Shown: positions 16,019-23,107 of the stretch, one piece after another | Position numbering within the stretch: the first letter of the stretch is position 1 | How the letters are laid out: every line of letters starts with the position of its first letter | NCBI GenBank assembly: GCA_009779845.1 | Contig: WRBE01000002.1 | Coordinates: 1-64,000, forward strand | Length of the DNA: 64,000 nucleotides | Direction: 5' to 3' | Origin: Oscillospiraceae bacterium | Lineage (GTDB): Bacteria > Bacillota > Clostridia > Oscillospirales > Oscillospiraceae | Notes under the pieces: generated by a model | Database searches by the model: none | What the model saw: only the letters and a program-made list of their open reading frames with translations | What the model was told of the DNA's origin: nothing | Program-made: the position numbers and the translations under genes

Positions 16019-18455
16019 ATCCACAATTGCATTGTTCTTGGCCTTAGCCTTGGTGTTGTCCATGGCTGCCTGCGGGGGCGGTAACCAAGGCACCACTACA
16101 GAACCCGCCCCGCCCGGCGGGATTACCGAGGATGGCGGCACCACCTTCTTAGATGCCACAGGCTACGTCTTTGTGCCGGAGTTTATTGACCTAGACTTAG
16201 ATGTCCAGTGGCCGGATTTGGTCGCCATACAAGGGGACACATTAACCCTATACCTGCGCTACGCCACCCGGGAAGAGCAAGACCTCCCGGAACACATGGT
16301 GGAAAGTATGGTTACAACCACATCCCTTGCCACCATCCAGACAGACGGCACAGGGTTCACCACCATCTGGACTGGGGACGCAGAGTATTTGATAGAAGAA
16401 ACCAGCCCTGGCGAGTTTCGGGTCACCAGTTCCTCTGACGAGATTATCATGTCTACCCCCCGCCCAGCAGGCGGGCTATTCTCCATCCGTCAGGCCCAGA
16501 GCCAGCTCTCGGAAGGAGAGAACTGGAGTTTTTCCCAGGTCTCTTCCCTCTTGATATTCGATGCCGCTGGCACAGTGATTGACGAAGTGTATCTAAACGA
16601 ACTGTTGGGCATCGACCCGGAACTAGGGGCCAGCATCAACAATATCCAAGCCATGTCTGACGGTCGGGTACTGTTGGGTTCATGGGAACAACTGCATGTC
16701 CTCACGCCTGAACTCGACCTAGAGCAAAGCATCCCTTGGCAGGATGTAGAGTCCTTTCTCGTTGCCGGAGACGATCAGGTGCTGGTGGGCATGTGGAGTG
16801 AAGATGGGCTTGGTGTCTGGGTGCTTGACCTAGAAACCGGCCAAATATTGCGAGACGATGACTCACTATTTAGCGCAGACCTCCACGCTGCCCAAACTGG
16901 GACAGAGTTTGACATCTATTTAAACGCAGGGGCAGCAGTGTTTGGGTTCGACCTCGCCACGAAAGAGGGCACCCGGCTGTTTGATTGGATGGATCTCGAC
17001 ATGCTCCACGGCAACAACTTTGTCGTTGCAGAAAATGGAGATATTTTCTTCCTAGACCCCCAACTCCAAGACGGCCAAGTCACCTTGGTACACCTGACCA
17101 AACAAGATGCCTCTACCCTGCCTGACGTCATTGAGATTGTCTACGGCGGCTTGAGCGTGGACTGGTTGATTCGAGAAGAAATCATAGAATTCAACCGCCG
17201 AAACACAGGTTATCGAATCCGGGTACGGGAATATATCGACCGCATGTCCAGCGGCGACTGGGACACCATTCGAGAGGCCGCTATGTTCCGCCTAAACACG
17301 GATATCGTCACCGGCAACGCACCGGATATCATCGATTTCGGCGGAAACCTCCCCTTTGAACACCTCGCCCGCCGGAACCTGTTGGCTGACTTAGGCCCAC
17401 TTCTGGACAGAGACACCGAGATTAACCGTGGGGATTTAGTAGAGCCCATGCTAGACCTACTCTCCATTGACGGTACTTTATACACGCTGATGCCCCAGTT
17501 TAGCATCAATACCTTAGTGGGCCAAGCAGAGCGTGTCGGCCCCGACATGGGCTGGACTATGGACGAATTTTTAGCCGCAGTAGACGCCCTGCCGTCTGGT
17601 GCCACAGCCTTTGACACCTTTGTAACACGAGAGCAGTTTATCAACCGGATGCTGACCACCAACCTAGGGCTGTTCATCGACCGGGACACGGGCAGAGCAA
17701 ACTTTGACAGCCCCACGTTCATGGCCTATTTGACCTTCGCCCAGACACTACAGACAGACGATGAACTCTTCGGAGAAGGAAGTATGCCCGGCGACTTTAT
17801 CCGGCCCATGTCTTTCGTCGCAGAGGAGACCAGAATTGTGCCGCCCATCGGCGAGCTACCGGGAGACAGTTGGGAAAGCCCCCTAGCCACCGGCCAGGTG
17901 ATGCTCTCAGAGCAAAATGTGTGGGGATTTTCTGACCTCGCCTTCTTAGAGGGAATGTTCGGCGGCCCGGTTACCTTCATCGGCTATCCGTCTGAGTATG
18001 GAATCGGCAGCGTGGTCATGCCCGGACAACTCATCGGCATCTCCGCCGGCAGTGACCATCCGGATATCGCATGGAGCTTTATACGAACCCTGCTGAGCGA
18101 GCAATTCCAGCGAAGCAACGTAATGGAAATTCCCATGAACCGTACCATTTTAGAAGAGCGGATTGAGGCCGCCTTGACTGCCCATGACGCATGGGAAAAC
18201 CCGGAACCCGACATCGGCGGCGGCGCCGAAATGCCAACAGTCCCGCCCATTGCATCCGAGGTGGTCACCCAAGCCCAAATAGACCAAATCCTAGCCCTCA
18301 TCTACGCCACAGACCAGCTCGCCATGTGGGACGCAACAGTGGTCAACATGATCCGGGAAGAGACCCTACCATTCTTTGCCGGAGACCGGAGCATTGAAGA
18401 AACAGTACGAATCATCCAAAGCCGCGTCCAGACCTATCTAAGCGAACGGAGTTAG
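16002..18455 (+). CDS. Large binding lipoprotein with N-terminal repeat domain
   Basis: 817 residues. Signal peptide with lipobox LSMAAC (Cys 24). Residues about 45-370 form a beta-rich domain with several repeats of the type VLDLETGQIL and MSDGRVLLGSWEQLHV, resembling a propeller. Residues about 375-817 look like an extracellular solute-binding protein family 1 domain (VDWLIREEIIEFNRRNTGY, then IVTGNAPDIIDFGG). Ordinary members are 400-500 residues, so this is a fusion. The ATG at 16002 lies inside the end of the previous gene and is the last gene before a terminator. It should deliver a substrate to the two permeases, but the extra domain may bind a polymer or a partner. Confidence 0.8.
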   Translation: MKQNIKSTIALFLALALVLSMAACGGGNQGTTTEPAPPGGITEDGGTTFLDATGYVFVPEFIDLDLDVQWPDLVAIQGDTLTLYLRYATREEQDLPEHMVESMVTTTSLATIQTDGTGFTTIWTGDAEYLIEETSPGEFRVTSSSDEIIMSTPRPAGGLFSIRQAQSQLSEGENWSFSQVSSLLIFDAAGTVIDEVYLNELLGIDPELGASINNIQAMSDGRVLLGSWEQLHVLTPELDLEQSIPWQDVESFLVAGDDQVLVGMWSEDGLGVWVLDLETGQILRDDDSLFSADLHAAQTGTEFDIYLNAGAAVFGFDLATKEGTRLFDWMDLDMLHGNNFVVAENGDIFFLDPQLQDGQVTLVHLTKQDASTLPDVIEIVYGGLSVDWLIREEIIEFNRRNTGYRIRVREYIDRMSSGDWDTIREAAMFRLNTDIVTGNAPDIIDFGGNLPFEHLARRNLLADLGPLLDRDTEINRGDLVEPMLDLLSIDGTLYTLMPQFSINTLVGQAERVGPDMGWTMDEFLAAVDALPSGATAFDTFVTREQFINRMLTTNLGLFIDRDTGRANFDSPTFMAYLTFAQTLQTDDELFGEGSMPGDFIRPMSFVAEETRIVPPIGELPGDSWESPLATGQVMLSEQNVWGFSDLAFLEGMFGGPVTFIGYPSEYGIGSVVMPGQLIGISAGSDHPDIAWSFIRTLLSEQFQRSNVMEIPMNRTILEERIEAALTAHDAWENPEPDIGGGAEMPTVPPIASEVVTQAQIDQILALIYATDQLAMWDATVVNMIREETLPFFAGDRSIEETVRIIQSRVQTYLSERS

Positions 18456-18463
18456 GATATAAC

Positions 18464-18506
18464 CCAAGCCCCCGGGCACGAGAAAATCTCGCACCCGGGG
18501 GCTTGG
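18464..18506 (+). terminator. Terminator of the ABC/HlyD operon
   Basis: CCAAGCCCCCGGG and CCCGGGGGCTTGG form a 13-bp stem 9 bp after the stop codon. The T-run is poor, but the stem is very stable and can serve both the operon and the convergent rluA gene. Confidence 0.7.
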
Positions 18507-18547
18507 TCATGTTTGGATTGGTAAGTATCCGCTAGCGTTGATGCTCC

Positions 18548-19423
18548 CTATCGCCCTGACATCACTTTCATAAAAGCACTGGGCACGATAGACTCAAAGC
18601 GAAGCTCCTCTCCCGTAGACGGGTGCTTGATCCGTAAAACAGAGGCGTGCAGACATATCCTGCCGATAGGGTTCGTAAGTGCGCCATACTTTTTGTCGCC
18701 TACGATGGGGTGCTCCATGTCTTTCATATGGACACGTATTTGATTTTTCCTGCCTGTCTCCAAAGAAATATCCAACAAGGAGTGTCTGTCCGTGCTTTGA
18801 AGCGTGCGATATTTTGTAATAGCCAACTTGCCCTGGCCTTTTTCCTTGCTGGAATACATAAGTAGGGTTTTCGTCTGTTTGAGCCAAGATGTAATCGTTC
18901 CTTCAGGGGGCAGAACTTTTCCTTCCACAACAGCAATGTAACCACGCCGAAGGGTGAGCTCGTCCCAACGCTCTTGCAATGCGTATTTTGTTCGCTCGTT
19001 CTTCGCCAATAGCATCACACCTGATGTCTCGCGATCCAGGCGATGGACAATGAATATCCGTCCGGATTTTGCTCTGCTTTTCATATAGTCATTCACGATG
19101 TGATAGGCTGTCTTTGTACGCTCTTTGTCTGTTGAGATGGAGAGCATACCGGCTGGTTTGTCAAGCACAATCATGTCATCATCTTCGTAGATAATCGAGA
19201 TATCCATTTTCGCACTGACCACAGGCACTCTGTGAAGCACAGTAATCTCTTGCCCCGGCAATAGTGGGCGGGCATAGTCTTTGCAGCTCTCGCCATCAAC
19301 AAGGACTTGGCCCCGCATTAATACTCCCTTTACGTAGTTTCTGGATTTGTTGTTGAAGCAGGTGAGCAAAAAAGGAAGCAGGGTGGATTTTGCGGTGACA
19401 TTGAATGTTAGATTATTTTTCAT
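18548..19423 (-). CDS. RluA-family pseudouridine synthase
   Basis: 291 residues. An S4-like N-terminal part (about 1-65) precedes the catalytic domain with the motif HRLDRETSGVMLLAKN (the Asp is the catalytic nucleophile) and the C-terminal LETGRKNQIRVHM. It isomerises specific uridines in rRNA or tRNA. Its ATG lies one base after the stop codon of the HipA-like gene upstream, so the two are probably co-translated; this pairing looks accidental in function. The RNA target cannot be told from sequence. Confidence 0.9.
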   Translation of the reverse strand: MKNNLTFNVTAKSTLLPFLLTCFNNKSRNYVKGVLMRGQVLVDGESCKDYARPLLPGQEITVLHRVPVVSAKMDISIIYEDDDMIVLDKPAGMLSISTDKERTKTAYHIVNDYMKSRAKSGRIFIVHRLDRETSGVMLLAKNERTKYALQERWDELTLRRGYIAVVEGKVLPPEGTITSWLKQTKTLLMYSSKEKGQGKLAITKYRTLQSTDRHSLLDISLETGRKNQIRVHMKDMEHPIVGDKKYGALTNPIGRICLHASVLRIKHPSTGEELRFESIVPSAFMKVMSGR

Positions 19424-19424
19424 G

Positions 19425-20669
19425 TTACAGCACCCGAATCATCTCAATTGCCTTTGCAATCCAAGCCAAAGCACCATCAAAGCGATAGCCTGTAAAACCT
19501 GCTACTTTTAGAATTTCCGCAATCTCATCTCTCGTAATGGAGAAGTCGAGTAATCCCCCCACAGGAACGCCGTCTGCCGCTATCTCCTTGATATAATCCC
19601 AATACGTTCCGGCATAGCCAAAGGTTGTGGCGTATTTGACCGGGTCGCTTACCGCCTCACACACCATTTCCTCGGTGTCCTCGTAGAAGAGGCTTCTGCC
19701 ATTGTCATAGAGCGGATAGAAGGACTCACCCTCTGCATTCATCTTGATGGCGATGTTAGACAAATGCCGGTCGTCTTGTCGTGTGATGAAGTCTAGCAGA
19801 ATCATGCAGGCGATGTCATCCCGATATTGCGGTCGGACAGAAATCAGGTTTTGATACTCATTGTCTGACCGGGCCCCTTCGAACAGGCGGCGGAAGTGTA
19901 CAATGTATTCCTTTGAGAAGTCATACAGAAACGCTGAAAAAACCGTATCTTTGTCCACGCGATATGCCGGACAGCAAGGAACACCCAACCGCTCTGCCAG
20001 CAGATATACCGCCACTTCGGACTCCACATCTGTCATCAGCGGACTAATCCGTTGCTTGTAGATGCCGTACTGTCCCTCATATACGCCGTAACGCTTGATA
20101 TTATAGCCCTCCGGCGTATCAAGGGAGTTGCCTACGAGGTCGATCCGCTGATGAAACACAGAGTCGAACACAGCGGTCATAGCGGCATCCAGTGTTTCAT
20201 CCTTACTGTGTGCGATCCATAGTAAGTCTTTTGGATGAATGCCTCGTGTGATTTCCGCAATCTGCAACACATCATAGTGCGACAACCCGCAACGGAACAA
20301 AATACGTTCGATGTCTCGGCGGTCTCGGCTAACCACTCGCTCTGACAAGAACTCATGAAACTGCTCCTGTGTCCACTTGTCTGCCCCTTTGGTGTAAAGC
20401 ACCACAACCTCGTTATAGGACGGAGAGGTGAATGTCACGGCGTTTGCGCTGTCAATTGCACCAATTATGTCACCATCCCATTTGAGGAACCGCACGGAGT
20501 TATCGTGCTTTATCCGCCCATCCGCCGGTTTTGGTGCATCTGTCGGGATTTTGTAATTTCTGCCCCGTTTGACTGTGCCGGGAACTTTCCCCTCAGCACA
20601 GAGCAAACGCACGCGGCGGTCTGAAATCCCCCACTGCTCTGCCGCTTGTTTGGTTGTGATGTAGGTCAT
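19425..20669 (-). CDS. HipA-like kinase with N-terminal DNA-binding domain
   Basis: 414 residues. The first 50 (MTYITTKQAAEQWGISDRR, then VRLLCAEGKVPGTVKRGRNYKIP) form an excisionase/MerR-like winged helix. The C-terminal two thirds carry a HipA/phosphatidylinositol-kinase-like core: catalytic loop DFITRQDDRHLSNIAI and metal-binding PLYDNGRSLF. HipA proteins are toxin kinases normally silenced by a separate HipB repressor; here the DNA-binding part is fused to the kinase-like part and no hipB is seen. The start ATG 20669 follows AGGGATGTGA. The promoter contains a perfect 15-bp inverted repeat (20706-20752), which suggests self-regulation. Substrate unknown. Confidence 0.75.
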   Translation of the reverse strand: MTYITTKQAAEQWGISDRRVRLLCAEGKVPGTVKRGRNYKIPTDAPKPADGRIKHDNSVRFLKWDGDIIGAIDSANAVTFTSPSYNEVVVLYTKGADKWTQEQFHEFLSERVVSRDRRDIERILFRCGLSHYDVLQIAEITRGIHPKDLLWIAHSKDETLDAAMTAVFDSVFHQRIDLVGNSLDTPEGYNIKRYGVYEGQYGIYKQRISPLMTDVESEVAVYLLAERLGVPCCPAYRVDKDTVFSAFLYDFSKEYIVHFRRLFEGARSDNEYQNLISVRPQYRDDIACMILLDFITRQDDRHLSNIAIKMNAEGESFYPLYDNGRSLFYEDTEEMVCEAVSDPVKYATTFGYAGTYWDYIKEIAADGVPVGGLLDFSITRDEIAEILKVAGFTGYRFDGALAWIAKAIEMIRVL

Positions 20670-20700
20670 GGCAATCACATCCCTATGGTAGTATAGCAAT

Positions 20701-20752
20701 AGGATACCCCATTATCGGAATAATGTCAATCTCATTGTTCCGATAATGGGGT
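20701..20752 (-). promoter_or_regulatory. Promoter and perfect inverted-repeat operator of the HipA-like gene
   Basis: Arms ACCCCATTATCGGAA (20706-20720) and TTCCGATAATGGGGT (20738-20752) are perfect inverted repeats. On the minus strand TTGACA (20724-20729), 17 bp, TATCCT (20701-20706) forms a promoter; one arm lies between -35 and -10, the other just upstream of -35. Confidence 0.75.
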
Positions 20753-20785
20753 GCCACAAGCGGTAGAGAGGCTACTATATGCGTG

Positions 20786-20866
20786 TCACTTTCCCTTTGC
20801 TTCTCCTTTTTCTTTTTCAGCGAGGTTGTCTAACAAAAAATCATATAGCTGCTCCGGCGTCTTCAT
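20786..20866 (-). CDS. Possible 26-residue peptide or gene remnant
   Basis: ATG at 20866 with AAGGA eight bases upstream opens a frame of 26 codons (MKTPEQLYDFLLDNLAE then a Lys/Glu-rich tail) ending at 20786. It could be a very small gene or the start of a lost one. The hairpin at 20873-20920 lies directly upstream. I do not recognise a family. Confidence 0.3.
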   Translation of the reverse strand: MKTPEQLYDFLLDNLAEKEKGEAKGK

Positions 20867-20872
20867 CCGCAC

Positions 20873-20920
20873 TGTCCTTTTCGTTCGTATTTTGCATGAT
20901 AAATACGAACGAAAAGGACA
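20873..20920. other. Perfect 20-bp inverted repeat
   Basis: TGTCCTTTTCGTTCGTATTT, an 8-nt loop, and its exact complement. No T-run follows on the minus strand and only a mixed stretch on the plus strand. It is unlike neighbouring terminators and may be an operator or a small-element end. Confidence 0.55.
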
Positions 20921-20978
20921 ATCTCTTTAGTAAGATGAGAGCCGTGCGGGTTATACCTTAACGTCTCTTTGTCTACAA

Positions 20979-21012
20979 CTCCAGAAAAGGAAAAGGCAAT
21001 TTGCACCGATTA
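20979..21012 (+). repeat. Left direct repeat flanking the HEPN gene
   Basis: CTCCAG, AAAAGG, AGG-type blocks and the exact 12-mer TTGCACCGATTA recur in the same order at 22742-22784, on the other side of the HEPN gene. Small gaps differ between the copies. Confidence 0.55.
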
Positions 21013-21076
21013 AGTCATCTTTGTTGATTATTCTGATAGTCTGCATTAAAATAGAGTATATGAATGGAGGGGTAGT

Positions 21077-22714
21077 GTGGCAGATAATAGAGGGTACGAA
21101 GATAGTAATTTAAGGAGTTTGTCCGAACAATGCGACAACGCTTACGACAATCAAAATGAAGAAGAAATGTCAAAGCTTATTGATACCTGTTATGAACAGG
21201 CTCATGCTTTGAATAGCACAGGTATGATTAAAGCAAGACATTTTTACCTTGCTTTTACTACCCAGTCAAATCTAATTGCCTTGAAAATGAGGAGAGAGAA
21301 GATAAATGATGCTTATGAGGACAGAATTAAAGCCTTAAAGCGATTTGAAACTGACTATCAAAAAAGCCTATACTTAGCTAGAAATGCTTTTGAGCTATTA
21401 AATGTAGAAATAGAGACAGGTAGTGCCACCTCCGAGGAAGAGATGGCATATCTGCATGGCTTCCTGTGCCAGCTACATGTTAATTATGCAAATTTCTTTT
21501 ATACGGTGGGCAGATTTTCCAAAGCAGTTGAAATTTTGAGTGTATTTGATGCTGAAGCTCCTTTCCCAATGGGCGTTGCTCAGTTAGGCATGAAATTGTA
21601 TGAATTATCACGCTGCCATTATGATAGTTCGCACCAAAAAATAATGCTTTATAAAGCTTTTCATTATATAAAGCAAGCACAAGACGCTACTACCCCCTAT
21701 CCAGAAAGAGAAGAAATGCAGGGCATTTTAAATTACTACAGAAACAGTATTGTTCCCATGTTGGGGCAAGACTATCTGAATAAACAGTTTACTATAAATG
21801 ACTTTCTTAAACCTTTCGGGGAAATGACGGATAGCGAAGCTTGCTATAGGAAGTGGGTTGCAAACAACAAATTAGCACTCAATCTTTTGAATGACGTGTT
21901 TGACACTGTTGAGGTTGCTTATGACCCCCTGCACTTACCAAGCATGGTCGAAAAAATCGAAAGCCCAAAAGCAAAGTACCTACACGGATTATTTAATCAA
22001 TTAAAGCAAGAATATGTATCTGCAAGATTTCTGGCATACGAGGGGCTTACTCAGAGAGACACACATTTTTCCGATAAAAAAGTTTATTTGATAAACACAC
22101 TAGACTATCCTATATACGGGCTTGGCATTGAAAAAATAAAAGCCAGCTATCGAGCCAGCTATTCTATTTTTGATAAAATAGCGTTCTTTTTGAATGAGTA
22201 TTTCGAGTTAAAGATTAAAAAGAAGATCGGGTATGTTCGAGTGTTTTCACCCGAACTAAACGCTGATGATCCAATAAAAATATTGGACATTGCTGAAAAC
22301 AATTATCCTTTATATGGAATGTGGTGGCTATTCAAAGATGTCAGAAATATAAATATTAATGAAGATGGGACTGTTAATAGAAAGGATGTGTATAAACATA
22401 TCGACAGTGCGATGTCTAAAATTTCCCGAGTGAGAAATGATATGGAGCACGGCTACTTAAAAGTATTAGATTTTTTTGGAGGCGAAGCACTAGATGATAA
22501 TGATCGTTTAGATCAATTAGCTCATAATATCGGCTTCGAAAGCTTTGAAAAGCTAACTTTGCAGTTATTAAATTATGTGCGTGAGGCAATCATTCTTTTA
22601 GTTTTTGCGGTTAAGCGCATGGAAGATGTCAAAGAATCACACCGTAGCCCTAACGAGCTAGTCTCACCTATGCTTACAAATGAATATGACGATGACTGGA
22701 AGCAAATATTTTAA
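21077..22714 (+). CDS. LA2681-like HEPN domain protein
   Basis: 545 residues, helical throughout, with TPR-like repeats in the N-terminal 230 residues. The C-terminal part has the HEPN RNase motif R-x4-H (RVRNDMEHGY, about residues 453-458) and segments such as FDKIAFFLNEYFELK that resemble the LA2681 HEPN family. HEPN proteins are metal-independent RNases found in toxin-antitoxin and antiviral systems; for this family, a defence role is inferred, not shown. GTG start with GGAGGGG upstream. The gene is AT-rich compared with its neighbours and is flanked by imperfect direct repeats, signs of recent acquisition. No partner gene is adjacent. Confidence 0.75.
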   Translation: MADNRGYEDSNLRSLSEQCDNAYDNQNEEEMSKLIDTCYEQAHALNSTGMIKARHFYLAFTTQSNLIALKMRREKINDAYEDRIKALKRFETDYQKSLYLARNAFELLNVEIETGSATSEEEMAYLHGFLCQLHVNYANFFYTVGRFSKAVEILSVFDAEAPFPMGVAQLGMKLYELSRCHYDSSHQKIMLYKAFHYIKQAQDATTPYPEREEMQGILNYYRNSIVPMLGQDYLNKQFTINDFLKPFGEMTDSEACYRKWVANNKLALNLLNDVFDTVEVAYDPLHLPSMVEKIESPKAKYLHGLFNQLKQEYVSARFLAYEGLTQRDTHFSDKKVYLINTLDYPIYGLGIEKIKASYRASYSIFDKIAFFLNEYFELKIKKKIGYVRVFSPELNADDPIKILDIAENNYPLYGMWWLFKDVRNININEDGTVNRKDVYKHIDSAMSKISRVRNDMEHGYLKVLDFFGGEALDDNDRLDQLAHNIGFESFEKLTLQLLNYVREAIILLVFAVKRMEDVKESHRSPNELVSPMLTNEYDDDWKQIF

Positions 22715-22741
22715 TACTGCATTTAATAGTTGTAGCTAGTC

Positions 22742-22784
22742 CTCCAGCAGAAAAGAAAATAGGAAAAGACGCTTGCACCGATTA
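22742..22784 (+). repeat. Right direct repeat flanking the HEPN gene
   Basis: Matches 20979-21012 (CTCCAG ... AGGAAAAG ... TTGCACCGATTA). Here the 12-mer forms the left arm and loop of the terminator hairpin. Confidence 0.55.
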
Positions 22785-22803
22785 GGTGCAAGCGTCTCTT
22801 TCT
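22767..22803 (+). terminator. Terminator of the HEPN gene
   Basis: AGACGCTTGCACC-gatta-GGTGCAAGCGTCT followed by CTTTCT. A strong 13-bp stem 53 bp after the stop codon. Confidence 0.8.
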
Positions 22804-22856
22804 ACAAGGACAACCGTTTATTTTTGAAAATCGTGTACACGTCGGTTGGGAAATGA

Positions 22857-22884
22857 AAAAACCCTTGATTCCTCAAGGATTTTT
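22857..22884 (-). terminator. Terminator of tRNA-Trp
   Basis: CCTTGA-ttcc-TCAAGG with A/T runs on both sides; on the minus strand it is followed by TTTTTT, 8 bp beyond the tRNA. Confidence 0.8.
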
Positions 22885-22891
22885 CCGATGA

Positions 22892-22967
22892 TGGCAGGGG
22901 CAGAAGGACTTGAACCCTCGGCACGCGGTTTTGGAGACCGCTGCTCTACCAACTGAGCTATACCCCT
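22892..22967 (-). tRNA. tRNA-Trp (anticodon CCA)
   Basis: Acceptor AGGGGTA/TGCCCCT, D-arm GCTCAGTTGGTAGAGC, anticodon loop CTCCAAA (CCA), T-loop GGTTCAAGTCC and encoded CCA end. Confidence 0.97.
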
Positions 22968-23107
22968 TTATAGCAGGCCCCTTTGCAAAAAACGAAGACG
23001 ACCACATAAAAAACATCTTGTCAGCAAGAATCCTCACCAACAACCTGCGACACATTATATCATTTACCTTCCCCTTTGTCAACGCCGTCAAATGAAATAC
23101 TTAAAAA

